Positions 22,742 through 36,164 of a stretch of 64,000 bases of DNA are shown one piece after another. The DNA is taken from positions 3,286,001-3,350,000 of the forward strand of contig CM007989.1 of assembly GCA_002189035.1 (NCBI GenBank), read 5' to 3'. The position numbers and the translations under genes were made by a program. Under the pieces are notes generated by a model. That model ran no database searches. It had not been told where the DNA came from and was given only the letters and a program-made list of their open reading frames with translations. The stretch is from Utricularia gibba. Lineage: Eukaryota; Streptophyta; Magnoliopsida; Lamiales; Lentibulariaceae. Numbering within the stretch: the first letter of the stretch is position 1; each line of letters opens with the position of its first letter.

Positions 22742-23853
22742 ATGCCGTCTGCGGAGACATCGCCGGAGTTCCGATGGAGGATCCAATGGCGTTTCCCCGG
22801 AGGGGGCGGCCCCATGAAGATTGCTCATTCCAGGATTCTACTTTCTGCAAAATGGGGTGTACTGTCAGAGACCTTCGTCCACAAAATATCTAGGTGTGGT
22901 TGTTGCCCCGCCCCCCTTTCCTTCACCCTTTTCCTGTGTTTACTTCGTGGGGTTTTGGTATGTCGAGGGCCATTTGAAGTTTCTTTTCTTCGGTTATTGG
23001 CATAGGAAACCGACAAATCTCTTGCTTTTTGAGATTCTTCTGCATTCGCTTGTTCTGATGAGTTTACACCCTTTTGTTCTAATTTATGTGGGGGTTTAAT
23101 GGTTTGTGAGTCCTTTTGTCTTTTTTTTCTCATTTGCCTTCTTTCCAAGTCAACTTTGCTTCCCTTGGTCGGTAGTTATAGTATACTCCAGGGCTTTTCA
23201 TGCTGAAAAATGGTGATGCTCACTGTGTATTGCAAATCTGCTAAGGACTTCCTTGACAATCAGCCCTTCTATGATCCGGCACACTTTTGCCCTTGTGAAT
23301 GTGATTCTGTTATTGTTTTCATTTACCTTTTAAGTTTGGATATTGCTGCAAAAATGGCTCTTGGGGACTCCCATTCTCGATCCAATAACAGCATAGAATA
23401 AGTGCTATATGATACCACTGTTAGATATGTTGTCCTCAAATTGCAGTTGTGACAAGTAAAGGGCTGGTAACAGTCTGTAGAAGTAAAACTAACAAAAAGC
23501 TGTATCTTTGAATTGCTATCATTGAGATTGTTTTTGGGGCATGTTTGAGCACTGGGCGGTCTCTATGAAATGAATTGTGCTTGATATCAACAAATATCCT
23601 CACCGCAGGAATGAGGCTTTTGATGGATTTATGCAACCAAGCAGGGGACCGAATGGTGGCGCCGGATAAACGCTGTAGTGGCGGCCTTTCGAACGGACTG
23701 AAGTTTATAAGGCATCAACAAGATACAAAACCAGCCACAAATCTTCTCATTGATAATGTATCTTTGATCATTCTCCATGATCAAGCCACACAGGTTGTTG
23801 GTGGTGGCTCAGCCTTTGAATGGGACTTCGTCACTTTCAGGTGGTGGAAGTAG
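22727..23853 (+). other. Possible unassigned short gene or transcript
   Basis: A GC-richer patch (22727-22900) contains open frames on the plus strand. It ends near a plausible donor (TCTAG|GTGTGG, about 22892) and is followed at about 23609 by a strong acceptor (CTCACCGCAG|GAATGAGG). Joining them in phase reads ...KISR-NEAFDGFMQPSRG and then stops soon. A second frame stays open to 23853. I do not recognise either reading. It could be a small novel gene, a decayed gene or a non-coding RNA. Confidence 0.25.
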
Positions 23854-24072
23854 ACTTGTATCCATGATACCCCTTTGCTGCTGAAAGTCCATAGCTCGGG
23901 ACCTCAGGTTTCAGCGAATTTTCGCAACAGAAGTACATGGATCATCATCACCCTCGGTGGAAGTAGACTTGTGTCCAAGACGCCCCTTTGCTGCTGAAAG
24001 TCCATAGCTCGGGACCTCAAGTATCCGAGAATTTTTCCTATTAAAAGAAGTATATGAATCATCATCACCCTC
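23843..24072. repeat. Two-copy tandem repeat, period about 113
   Basis: Both copies begin GGTGGAAGTAGACTTGT (23843 and 23956), share TGCTGAAAGTCCATAGCTCG and end ATCATCATCACCCTC. They lie just downstream of the first receptor kinase gene (minus strand). No function is evident. Confidence 0.85.
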
Positions 24073-24197
24073 ATTATTATTGACATGCTTCTCGAAAACA
24101 TTTGTTTATAGAAAAGTTCATGCGCAAAAATGAGTAGGAAAACACTGCAATACAATTTTTTATTTCAAAGCACCTTTCTTCTCAAGGGATGATTAGA

Positions 24198-27100
24198 TCA
24201 GAATTTCTTTGAAATCTTCTTCAGGGTAGCAATTACATCATTTATCTGCATTCTGTCGTGTGGGTTTTCCATGGAGCACTTCAGGGCCAACTCAAACACC
24301 GATGATAAGCAATCTAATTTCACACTCAAATCCACATCTCCATGGTTCAGCAATCTTGGATCTGCTATCTGTGTTACTCTATGAGGTATGGATTGCCTTA
24401 CAAAATTCCTCAATGTTAAATCTCCTGCAAATTGGTCGTCATTGGGTTTTCTTCCAGTGAATACCTCCATGAGCACTATCCCCAAGCTAAACACATCACA
24501 TCTTGTTGAAACTAAACCTTCAGATCCATACTCTACATCATAAAAGCAGATCCTAAGTGCATTTTGATTCACAATATGAACGCATTCAAAACATACAGAA
24601 TGTTTATGCACCTGGTGCGATGTAACCCCACGTTGCAAACGTAGATGTTTGAACAAAGCCACCATCCGTTGTCTCTACTAACAGCTTTGCAATCCCGAAG
24701 TCGCTCAAGTGGGCAGTCATATCCCCATCCAAAAGTATGTTACTTGGTTTTAGATCACAATGTGCAATGGGAGTGGCATAGCCATGGTGGAGATACTCAA
24801 GCGCACAAGCAACGTCAAACATAATAGAAAACCTTTGCTTGATATTCAAGAACTGGTTTTCTGCATAGAGCCACATGCCAAGATTCCCATTTGGCATGTA
24901 CTCCAAGACGATTGCCTTGAAATCTTCATTAGAACAAACACTTACAACTTTGCACAAGTTTCTATGGCGAAGGTTTCGCAGTACTTCACATTCCACGGTG
25001 AAGCTCCTTGGGGCCGCTTGCATTTGCAAGTTGAAGACTTTAACTGCGAAAGTCCCTTCATCGGGAAAAACCCCTTTATAGACCGACCCAAATGCTCCGG
25101 TGCCTATCAAGTGCTCAACGTCGAAATTCTCTGTTGCTTTAAGAATATCGTAGTATGATATCCGAGTGTGAAGCATATCATCCAATGGCTGGTTGTTTTT
25201 GACCCGAACACCATCGCTCCTTCTCAATCTCGACCACCAGATGTACATCAAGAACAGAGCAAAAGCAATCACGAAAAGAGATGATACTGCAAGGGCAAGA
25301 ATCATTTTTTTCTTTTGGGGTATGTGTTTCAAGGCCTTACATCGAGTAAGAGGTTTGCCACAGAGCCCTTCATTCGATTCAAAGAAGTCGTAAGAGAAGT
25401 TCTGAAAAGGGCCTTCTGTTGGAATTTCCCCACGTAAATTGTTGAAGGAGACATCGAAGGTGACGAGACTTGAAACTCCTGCCAAAGCTATTGGGATGCC
25501 CCCGGAAAGATGATTGTGAGATAAATTCACTCTTTCCAGACTCAATATACTGCCAAGTGACTCTGGAATCACGCCCACAAAATCATTGTATGCTAATGAA
25601 AAGTCAGTCAATCTTTGCATATCTCCAATGGAAGATGGAATACCACCGAAAAAATGATTTACCGACAGATCGATAACATTTACCTCCTGTAAGTTACCGA
25701 CATCCGATGCAAGAGAACCAGTCAAGAGATTGCCAGATAAGTCCACCCCCAGAATACCTCTGAGTTTCCAAAAGCTTGATGGTATCGTAGATTCCAGTTT
25801 ATTGCCCCAGACGGATAGTTGTCTCAGACTTGTGAGATTTCCAATGCATGCAGGAATAACGCCACCAATGTGATTTTGATAAAGATACATGAAACCCATA
25901 TTCTCCAAGACGCAGAGACCATTTGGTATGAAGCCACTTATGATGTTTTCGCTCAGATCCAATGTTTGAAGATTTTGAAGCTTCTCCAACGTGCTGGGAA
26001 TGGATCCTGTCAAGTTATTGTGTCTCAGATCTAACTGGAGCAAGCCAGTAAGATTCCCAAACTCCACCGGAATGGGTCCATGGAGACCGCAGTCGAAGCA
26101 TTCAAACTGCTCAAGCGAAGTAGATAAGTTACCCACTGCGTTTGGAAGTGCTGCCATGAGAGGATTACGTGATAGTGTTAACACACTGAGATTTCCACAG
26201 TTTGCAAGTGGAGCAAGAAAGCTTAATGCGGATGATTCACCAGTAAAATTATTTTCTTCAAAGTTTGCTATTGTTAGCAGTCTCATCTCTCCCATGGTGC
26301 TTGGGATAATTCCACCAAAATGATTACGAGGGACATCCAGAATCTGGAGACTGGAGCAGTTGGAAATGGATAGTGGAAGCTCCCCAGATAATTCATTAAC
26401 ACCCAAGTAAAGCTCCATCAGATTAGGAAGTCCAAGACAAAAATCCCCAGGAAGTTTCCCATTAATTTGATTTCGATCAATGGAAAGGACCTCAAGAGCT
26501 GTAATGTTCAAGATACGACTTGGTATTTCTCCCATCAAGTTATTGTTACTTGCATCAAACACCCGCAGTTTACCAAGTCCTCCCAACTCATGTGGGATTG
26601 TGCCTGGAGATACACACACATCAAACAACAATGGAAATGAATGAAATGACAAAGAGATGTACTCTGAATGTTGGTTTTGGAGCATCTTTTGGGTACCTGT
26701 GAGATTATTGTCTGCGATCTCCATCCTCTGTAAGTTGGTCAAATTAGAGAATGACGAAGGAATGCTTCCTGTTATGTTATTCTCCTGTGCATTCAAAACC
26801 TCCAGAGCCCTCCATTCCCCTATCGCTTTGGGGATCTCACCAACAAGTCTGTTTTGAGCTAAGTAGATCTGCGTAAGCTGCGCAGATGGGGAGCTCATGT
26901 CTGCGGGAATGGTGCCACTCAACCTATTCGTTGACAAATCGAGCATCTGTAACTGTGCATACGCCGAAAGGTTGGAAGGTATCTGTCCTTCCAACATGTT
27001 GTCATTCAGTATCATAAATTTGATCTTCGGAATCCCAGAGCAGGGATGGGAGGGGATGCTGCCGGAAAAATGATTAGACCGAAGGCCGAGAAGCAATAAG

Positions 27101-27674
27101 TTGGATAAGTTGAAAACTGATGTGGGTATTGCACCCTCTATCTCGTTGAAATACAACACAATTGTCTCAAGCTTCGATGCGTTGCCTATAGATTGAGGCA
27201 GGGAGCCACTGAAGGAGTTGTTATCGAGACGGAACTTTCGGAGCTCACTCAAGGATCCCACCCATGGAGGAAACTCGCCGCTCAGATCATTCACGCTCAA
27301 GTCCAAGAACTTCAGTCTTCGCAATCCAGACCATTCCGGTGGGAGATTACCGCTCAAATGGTTTCCCGACATATCCAAAGAGATGAGAAACGTGAGATTC
27401 CCCATTTCTGGGGGCAAACTCCCCCCTAATCCCATACCAGTAACATTCAAACCAACTACCTTGGATGACGAGAACCACAGGTAACCCCTGTCCAAGTGCA
27501 CACAGAGGAAGCACCAGCAGTGGCAGACCAGTTGACTGAAGCAGAGTCACCATGTAACCGGGACTTCAAGGCCAGAAGAGCCGCCGCATCGGTGCTCAAA
27601 TCCAAGTAGCCCCTGCTTGAACAAGCAAGAAAAATACACACAAGCAACTGCAGGAAAAATGATCTTGGTACCAT
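24198..27674 (-). CDS. LRR receptor-like kinase, non-RD (LRR-XII type), copy A, with one frameshift
   Basis: Three exons: 27674-26697, 26603-24612, 24532-24198, about 1100 residues if the frame were continuous. Order: signal peptide (MVPRSFFLQLLVCIFLAC), LRRNT with CTWTGVTC, many LRRs of the type LxGxIPxxLxxLxxL, paired-Cys cap, transmembrane segment (ILALAVSSLFVIAFALFLMY) and kinase with GTGAFGSVYKG, AVKVF, HCDLKPSN and DFG. HCD instead of HRD makes it non-RD, like FLS2, EFR and XA21, which are plasma-membrane immune receptors. One base is missing near 27460 (CCAAGG then TAGTTGG; relatives keep frame), so translation would stop after about 72 residues. It is either a pseudogene or an assembly indel. 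The ligand is unknown. Confidence 0.85.
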
Positions 27675-28726
27675 TTCCTCCGGACAACTCTAATGGTGAT
27701 CACTACCAGGTAGTGGGGCTTGGCTTAGTAAGACCGCTCGCTTTATACATATTTCTAGAAAACACAGTAAAAAATCCAGCATGGGTGTGCTGTCTTCTTC
27801 TTCTTCTTCTTCTTCTTTACCAAACGACACACCTTCGTCTTTTCCGCTGTGTTTAGTTCATGTGGGAATCAAACTTAGCGCAATGTGGGTGCAGTGGAAA
27901 ATTCCTCCTTTTTGAGAAAGTGGGAGACTTTGACTTTATACTCGTTCATATCACATCCTGAAAATCTGAATCATCCAAAGAGCATTATGATTTATGAGGT
28001 TAAGTCATTTATTCATTGAAAAAAAATTGAAAAAATAAATTAATCATATATATTTATATACTCATGCACAAATAAACCACTAAATTTGGTTTTACAAGAT
28101 ATTTTATTCAGTTGTCTTCAGTTATATGTTGGCATCACTCATTTGCTGAGCTTCGTAGAAAATTAATCATATGTCAGTAACAATACGAAAAAAATGATCA
28201 TTATATATATAATATTTATCTTAATGTATATGATATAAAGTGACAGTAGCAATTGAGTCAAAGCACGTGGATTAGTGTTTACATTCAACCATTTTTCATT
28301 ATACTGTTTTTGTTTTTTTGTCAATGGGGTATGGCGTATAATTTTTATTTTCATTGTTATTTTTTTGAAGAAAAAAAAATCGAGAATAGATATTTTGCTG
28401 GGTGTGAAAAAGATTTATGCAACTAAATTATTTGACTGCATAATAATAAAAATAAATTAAAATAGAAAACAAAAAACATATAAGAATAAGATTTATTCTG
28501 CATTCATAAATTATTTTTTAAAATAAGAATTTTATATTCTACTTCTGTAAGCAAAGAATTAGATGTGTTTTTCTAGGAATCTTAATTTATCATTTTAATA
28601 ATAAAAAAAAATGAAAATGGCTTAGAAGGCCAAATCCCATAAGCTTTTAGGAGGAGTCTGCTTGTGTGTGTGCCATACTCATGACTATGAAGCAAAATAT
28701 TTTCTTCTCAACGGGGAGCTCTTGTC
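27675..28726. other. Intergenic region between RLK copies A and B
   Basis: Promoter of copy A with a (TTC)n microsatellite at about 27793-27816, then about 700 bases of AT-rich DNA. The end, from about 28500, is homologous to 33310-33578 and belongs to the tandem duplication unit. No gene seen. Confidence 0.55.
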
Positions 28727-31700
28727 TTACAAAGTTGTTCTGGAGAGCTCGTGTGATATAGTTTTCAGAGAAGTAATGACATCCATCATGGTGATTCTTT
28801 CAGCTGGATTTTCCACAGAACACTTCAATGACAACTTCATCACGGATGACAAGCAGTTTAACTTCATGGATACGTATTCATCATCATGGTTTAATAATCT
28901 TGGATCCACAATGTGTAAAACTCCATCAGGCATGGACTCTTTTACCAAATCTCTCAAGCTTAAATCATTCTCTACAAATTCTGCATCACAAGGTCTTTTT
29001 CCTGTGAAGACTTCCATTAAGACTATGCCAAAGCTGTATACATCGCATCTTGTTGACACCAAGCCACTTAAGCCGTACTCTGTGATAGAAAGGGAAGGAC
29101 TGAGAAGCCTCAGAGAGATTGCATATAGCATAGAAGGGAGAACTGACCTGGTGCCATGTATCCCAAGGTTGCAAATGTGTGAGTTTGTGCAATGCCATCT
29201 GTGTCCCCTAACAGCTTTGCGATCCCAAAGTCAGTCAAGTATGCAGTCATCCCTTCATCTAGCAGTATGTTGCTTGGTTTCAAATCACAATGCACAATTG
29301 GGATAGTGCAGCCTTCGTGGAGATATTGCACCGCCGAAGCAATGTCTATCACTATTGAAAATCTCTGTGAGATGTTAAGGAAATTGCATTCTCCATGAAG
29401 CCAGTGCTCGAGGTTCCCATTTGGCATGTACTCCATAACAAGTGCTTTTATATCTTGATTGGAGCAAGCACTAATGACTTTGCAAAGATTTGTGTGGCGT
29501 AGGCTTCTCAATACGCTACATTCTACATCGAAGCTCCTTAAGGCTCGTTCATATTGTGGATTGAATATCTTTATTGCAACAATTTTGTCATCAGAAAGAA
29601 TCCCCTTATAAACAGAGCCAAATGCTCCACTTCCCAGCAAATGAGCATCATTGAAATTCTTAGTTGCTTGAAGAATAGTGTAGTATGGTATTCGAATGGG
29701 GACTGGAAGGAGTGTAGATGGCGATGGGCGATCTTCTTCTGTGTACGAAATGCGTCTCCTTGTGGATCTTCGAATTAGTACATATCCCAATAACAATGCT
29801 ATGCATAAAACAAGGACTATTGGCAAAATGATGATAAGGGGAAGAACTGACTTCCATTTGTGTGGGGTTCCATATTTCAAAGGCTTGCATGGAGGCACAT
29901 GAAACTGAGATTCACCACACAACCCTTCATTCGATTCAAAAAACCTGTAGGAGAAGCTACGGAAGGGCCCTTCTGTTGGAATTGGGCCACTTAGATTGTT
30001 GAATGAAACATCCAATAACATTAGACTTGAAATTTCCTGTAAAGCTGTTGGAATACTACCGAAAAGATTGTTGTGAGATAAATTTAACTCTTCCAAAGTG
30101 AAGATATTGCCAAGGGACTCTGGAATTGTGCCTTCCAATTTATTGTACGCTAAGGACAAATTCGCCAAACGCTTCATATCTGCAATTGAAGTTGGAATAA
30201 CACCAGAAAACTTATTCAAAGAAAGATCGACAAAGTATGCAGCCTTCAAGTTTCCAATGTTAGGATTAATGGAACCATTCAAGAGATTGCTGGATACGTC
30301 AAACTGCAAAATATTTCTAAGCTGCCAAAAACTCGATGGTATGGCTGATTCCAATTTGTTGTCTGAAATTGATAATTCAGTCAATGATGTGAGATTTCCA
30401 ATGCATGTAGGAATACTTCCACCAATTTGGTTGTGACCTAGATTCATATAGTTGATACTTTGTAAGTTACAGAGACCATGTGGTATAAATCCACTTAAGT
30501 TGTTTGCACCAAGTTTTAATCCTTGAAGATTTTGAAGTTTTCCCAAGGTCGTCGGAATAGATCCCACCAAGTTATTGACATGCAGAAGCAATCGGCGCAA
30601 GCTAGTAAGATTTCCAAACTCCACCGGAAGGGTTCCATGGAGACCACATTCAAAGCATTCAAACCACTCAAGTGAATCAGATGATAAATTACCCACAGTA
30701 TTCGGAAGCATTGCCCCAAAAGGATTTCCAGATAATGCCAAGGTACTTAACTGGTGACAGTTCCCGAGTGACGTGAGAAAATCAAATGGTGACGATTCAC
30801 CACTAAAGTTATTGCGTTGAAGATTTACGTGCCACAAGAATCTCATCTTTCCCAAACCTTTCGGGACAACTCCACCAAAACTATTCGTACCAATGTCCAA
30901 TACCTCAAGTTTGGAGCAATTTGAAATGGACGCAGGAAGTTCTCCAAGCAAATGATTGCTGCCCAAGTATATCCCCAACAAGTTCGGAAGTCCAGAACAA
31001 CAGTCAGCAGGAAACTGTCCAGTGAGATTATTATGAACAAGAGAAAGATGCTCAAGAGTTGAAATATTGAAGATTCCATATGGAAGTTCTCCAACTAAGT
31101 TGTTCAAATTTGCAATAAAATCCTTCAAGTTACCAAGCCTCTCAATCCCATTAGGAAGTGTTCCTGGAGAGAGATAAATGCAAAATAATTTTATAGAATT
31201 GTACTCTAGTTTTCTTTTCATCCAGAAAGCTAAAATAAATCATTTATATCAACCTGTGATTTTATTTTTTGAGAAATCTATTGTTTGTACGTTAGTCAAA
31301 TTGGTGACTTCTGATGGGATGATTCCTGCAATACTATTTGCACTTGTATCAAGAATTTGCAGCGCCTTCCATTCCCCTATAGTTTTGGGGATCTCACCAA
31401 TCAATCTATTGTGATCTAAAAAGAGAGCATAGAGTTGTGAAAAGGGAGAGCTCATGTCTGGAGGAATGGAACCACTTAGCCTATTGTCAGACAAAACCAG
31501 CACCTGTAATTGTGCACACGCCGAAATATTGGATGGTATCTCTCCTCCCAAGGAATTTTCTGGTAATCGCAAATCCACAATTTTTGGAAGTCCAGAACAG
31601 AGATGGGATGGGAGGAGGCCAACGAAATCGTTAACCCCAAACTCACAACTTTCAAGTTGGATAAGTTAAAAACCGATGCCGGTATTGCACCGTCCATCTG

Positions 31701-32252
31701 GTTGACATGACATATCAGTCTCTCAAGCTTCGATGCATTCCCTATAGAATCAGGCAAGGAGCCACTAAAGGAGTTGTTATTGAGGCGCAGCCGCCGGAGC
31801 TCACTCAAGAACCCGATCCATGTAGGAACTTCGCCACTCAGATCATTCCCACCCAAGTGCAAGTATTGTAATCTGCGCAATCCAGACCATTCCTGAGGCA
31901 AATTGCCATAAAAATGGTTTCCCGACATACTCAAAGAGATGAGAAATGTGAGATTCCCCATTTCCGGGGGTAAACTCCCCCTTAACCCCATCTCACTAAG
32001 ATTTAAACCAACAACTCTTCGATGACGAGAATCACAGGTAACCCCCATCCAGGTGCACACAGAGGAAGCACTAGGAATTGTAGTAGCATTACCAAACCAG
32101 TTGAGTGTCGAAGAGTTACCAAGTAGCCGGGCTTTCAAGGCCAGGAGAGCCATTGCGTCCGTCCGGAGATCGGTGTTTGAATAAGCAAGAACAAAGAGGG
32201 ACATCAGAAGGAAGCAAAAACATGCGTTTGATATTGAGAAGCCTGCACCCAT
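28727..32252 (-). CDS. LRR receptor-like kinase, non-RD (LRR-XII type), copy B, with one frameshift
   Basis: Three exons: 32252-31254, 31163-29148, 29079-28727; about 1122 residues if frame were continuous. Signal peptide (MGAGFSISNACFCFLLMSLF), CTWMGVTC, LRR array, transmembrane segment (SVLPLIIILPIVLVLCIALL), and kinase with GSGAFGSVYKG, VAIKIF, HCDLKPSN (non-RD) and DFGIAKLL. In exon 1 a run of four G at 31635-31638 (on the complement) stands where relatives require five (TTG GGG GTT), shifting the frame at about residue 205. Exon 1 is 999 bases, one short of phase. Upstream, intronic and downstream DNA all match copy C/D, so B is a tandem duplicate. It would act as a cell-surface immune-type receptor if functional. 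Confidence 0.85.
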
Positions 32253-33578
32253 TTCTTCCGACAGTGGAATGGGGACACGGGAGAGGAGTTTGAGATGGAA
32301 AATAGTGGTGATTAGTTCAGCTTCTTATGTGCCGTCGCCTGGTTGCTTTATAGCAAGTATGCATGTAAGGCTCGAACAGACAAACCAATCCAATCCATAA
32401 AGCCGACCAACTCTTACACTAGCGACTTTGACAAGATCAATCTATTCGACAAATACAGGTAAGTTATTCACTTTGAACAAGGGAAGTGCGATTCGATGGC
32501 CAAATGTTAAGCTGAAGGAGATATTCTACTACTCCATGAGATCAGCACAATTGAGAGATCAGCATCCTCGAGCATGCTCCACGACAACCAGTAACATCGA
32601 AAACCAGGACTGTGTCTTCACACGGATAGACTTGACTACTTGACTGCAAGTCTTCCCTATCCATCTTCTACGCATTAGACCCCTAGGTGAAGGACTAGCA
32701 TACATTGACTCGGCAAGTTGACTTCAGAGAGTGATGTGCTGCGAAGCATACTTGAAAGATTCAACTGAAATCAATGCTTCGGAAACCTTGGCCTCCTTAT
32801 CATCATTGAAAGATTCAATCTTGGCATCCCCATTATGATTATGTAATAGAGCAACATCTACCACATAATTTAGGGGACTTTTTAATGCAAGAAAATACTA
32901 AGAAAATTGAATGGATTTCATGCAATATGATGGAGAATTGCAACAGGCGGCCTCGTTCGTTGCTTGAATCCTCCTGCCAAAAGTTAGTTTGCAGTATACC
33001 CCTACTTTTAAAAGTGTTCGGGAAATACCTCATGTTTTAATTTTTTTATTATTTTTTATCATAATTGTATTTAAATACATATATTTTGTTGTGCTTAAAT
33101 ATTTTTATTTCTTTATAGCGATGGTCTTTGCATATTGCACGACCAAGATTAAATAATAAAATTTTTGCATATTGCACGACCATTCATGTATACATTTTGA
33201 TAAAATTTTAATTAAATTTTAGTATATTTTTATAATGTTAAAGTAATAATATTTCATTATAAATATTTATTAGGTTTTTATTCTAATTAGAATTGGCTTT
33301 ATTCCGTAGTTTTTAAATTATTTTTTAAAATAAGAATTTTATATTCTAATTCTGAAAACTAAGAATTAAATGTGTTTTTCTAGGAATATTAATTTACCAT
33401 TTTGATAATAAGAAATGAGAATGTTATACGTGTTAAATAATCCATTTATCTAATTATCTTACTCGGGCTCAAGGCTTAGGACCCCCAAAATAAAGTAGTA
33501 ATCCCATAAGCATTTAGAAGGAAGAGGCTACTTGTCCTATACTGATGACTATGAAGCAAAATGTTGGGAGCTCTTGTA
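32253..33578. other. Promoter of RLK copy B and downstream flank of copy C
   Basis: The part from 32253 to about 33120 is homologous to 43966-44870 (shared TGCTTTATAGCAAGTATGCA, GACTTGACTACTTGAC and the AT-rich end). It is thus the duplicated promoter region. The remainder matches the 3' flank of copy B. No other gene seen. Confidence 0.7.
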
Positions 33579-36132
33579 TTAAAAACACGTTCTTGAAAGC
33601 TCATGTGATATAGTCTTCAACGAAGCGATGACATCCTTCATGGTGATTCTTTCACTTGGATTTTCCATTGAGCACTTCAATGACAACTCCATCACGGATG
33701 ATAAGCAGCTTAACTTCATGGATACGTATGCATCATCTGGGTTTAATAATCTTTGATCCACAATGTGTAAAACTCCATCAGGCATGGACTCTTTTACCAA
33801 ATCTCTCAAGCTTAAATCATTCTCCACAAATTCTGCATCGCATGGTCTTTTTCTGGTGAAGACTTCCATTAAGACTATGCCAAAGCTATATACGTCGCAT
33901 CTTGTTGACACCAAGCCACTTGAACCGTACTCTGTGATAGAAAGGGAAGGACTGAGAAGCCTCAGAGAGATTGCATATAGCATAGAAGGGAGAACCAACC
34001 TGGTGCCATGTATCCCAAGGTTGCAAATGTGTGAGTTTGCACAATGCCATCTGTGCCCCCTAACAGCTTTGCGATCCCAAAGTCAGTCAAGTATGCAATC
34101 ATCTCTTCATCTAGTAGTATGTTGCTTGGTTTCAAATCACAATGCACGATCGGGATAGTGTATCCTTCATGGAGATAGTGTAGCGCCGAAGCAATATCTA
34201 TCATTATTGAAAATCTCTGTGAGATGTTAAGGAAATTGGATTCTCCATGGAGCCAATGCTCGAGGTTCCCATTTGGCATGTACTCCATAACAAGTGCTTT
34301 GATATCTTCATTGGAGCAAGCACTGATTACTTTGCATAGATTTGTATGGCGTAGGCTTCTCAATACGCTACATTCTACATCGAAGCTCCTTAATGCTCGT
34401 TTATTTAGTGGATTGAATACCTTTATTGCAACAATTTTCCCATCAGAAAGAATCACCTTATAAACAGAGCCAAATGCTCCACTTCCAAGCAAATGAGCAT
34501 CATTGAAATTCTGAGTTGCTTGAAGAATAGTGTGGTATGGTATTCGAATGGGGACTCGGAGGAGTGTAGATAACGATAGTCGGTCTTCTTCTGTGTGCAA
34601 AACACTTCTCCTTGTGTATCTTCTAACTACCACATATCCCAGTAACAATGTGATGCAGAAAACAAGTACTACTGGCAAAACGATGATAAGGGGAAGAACC
34701 GATTTCCACTTGCGTGGGGTTCCATTCCTCGAAGGCTTGCATGGAGGCACATGAAACTGAGATTCACCACATAACCCTTCATTCGATTCAAAAAACCTGT
34801 AGGAGAAGCTACGAAACGGCCCTTCTGTCGGAATTGGGCCACTAAGATTGTTGAATGAAACATCCAATGATACCAAACTTAAAATTTTCTGTAAAACTGT
34901 TGGGATCTTGCCAGAAAGTCTGTTATGAGATACATTTAATTCTTTCAAAGTGAACATAGTGCCAATTGTCTCTGGAATTGTGCCTTCCAAATTATTGTAC
35001 GCTAAGTAAAAATTTGCCAGACGTTGCATATCTCCAACTGAAGGTGGAATAACACCAGAAAACTTATTCACAGAAAGATCAACCAAGTATGCAACTTTCA
35101 AGTTTCCAATGCTTGTACTAATGGAACCATTCAAGAGATTGTTAGATAAGTCCAACGCCAAAATACTGCTGAGCTGCCAAAAACTCGATGGAATGATTGA
35201 TATAAAATTGTTGTTTGAAATAGATAATTCAATCAATGTTGTGAGATTTCCAATGCATGTAGGAATACTGCCACCGATTCGATTTGCGGCTAGATACATA
35301 TAATTGATATTCTGCAAACTGCACACACTATATGGTATGAATCCACTGAAGTTGTTTCCATCAAGACTTAATTGTTGAAGATTTTGAAGTTTCCCCAAGG
35401 TAGTTGGAATAGATCCCACCAAGCTATTTTTACTTAGAAGCAATCGCAGCAAGCCTGTAAGATTACCAAGCTCCATCGGAATGGTTCCATGGAGACCGCA
35501 TTCAGAGCACGCAAACCACTCAAGTGAATTAGAAGATAGATTACCCACAGCATTCGGAAGCATTGCCTCAAAAGTATTTCCAGATAATGCCAAGCATTTT
35601 AACTGGTGGCAATTTGCAAGTGCTGTGAGAAAACCAAATGGTGACGACGATTTCCCACCGAAGTCATTGAATTGAAAGTTTACTTGCTGCAGGAATCTCA
35701 TCTCTCCCAAACTATTCGGGACAACTCCACCAAAACGATTATGAGAAATTTCCAATACTTCAAGTTTGGAGCAATTGGAAATGGATGCGGGAAGTTCTCC
35801 AAACAAATGATTGCTAACCAAATATATCCCCAACAAGTTCGAAACTCTAGAACAAAAGCCAGCAGGAAACTGTCCTGTGAGATTATTATGAACAAGAGAA
35901 AGACCCTCAAGAGTTGAAATATTAAAGATTCCATGAGGAAGTTCTCCCACTAAGTTGTTGAAATTTGCAACAAAACCCTTTAATCTAGAAAGCCTATCCA
36001 TACCTTCAGGAATTGTTCCTGGAGAGAGATAAATGCAAAATAATTATATAGAATTGTACTTTATTTTTTTTTCATTCAGAAAGCTAAAAGAAACCATGTA
36101 TACCTACCTGTGATTTTATTTTCTGAAAATTC
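33579..36132 (-). pseudogene. LRR receptor-like kinase copy C/D, 3' portion (LRR, TM, kinase), separated by MULE insertion
   Basis: This is the 3' part of one gene whose 5' part lies at 42983-43965. It holds the last 15 bases of exon 1 plus one target-site copy (36108-36132), exon 2 (36018-34000) and exon 3 (33931-33579). Exon 2 encodes about 15 LRRs, the transmembrane helix (LPLIIVLPVVLVFCITLLLG) and a kinase with GSGAFGSVYK, AIKVF, HCDLKPSN and DFGIAKLL. Frames here are intact. It is nearly collinear with copy B. Without its promoter and signal peptide it cannot make a membrane receptor, unless the element is spliced out or a new promoter is used. Confidence 0.9.
36123..36132. repeat. Target site duplication, left copy
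   Basis: CTGAAAATTC directly precedes the left terminus of the MULE. The same 10 bases directly follow the right terminus at 42983-42992. A 9-11 base duplication is the hallmark of Mutator-like insertion. Confidence 0.9.
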
Positions 36133-36158
36133 GGGGTGTTGTCATTTGTGACCTAAAA
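36133..36158 (+). repeat. MULE terminal inverted repeat, left
   Basis: The first 26 bases match the complement of 42957-42982 at 18 positions, including an unbroken 10-base block TGACCTAAAA. The inverted repeat is short and weak compared with classical Mu elements. Confidence 0.75.
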
Positions 36159-36164
36159 TTTTGA

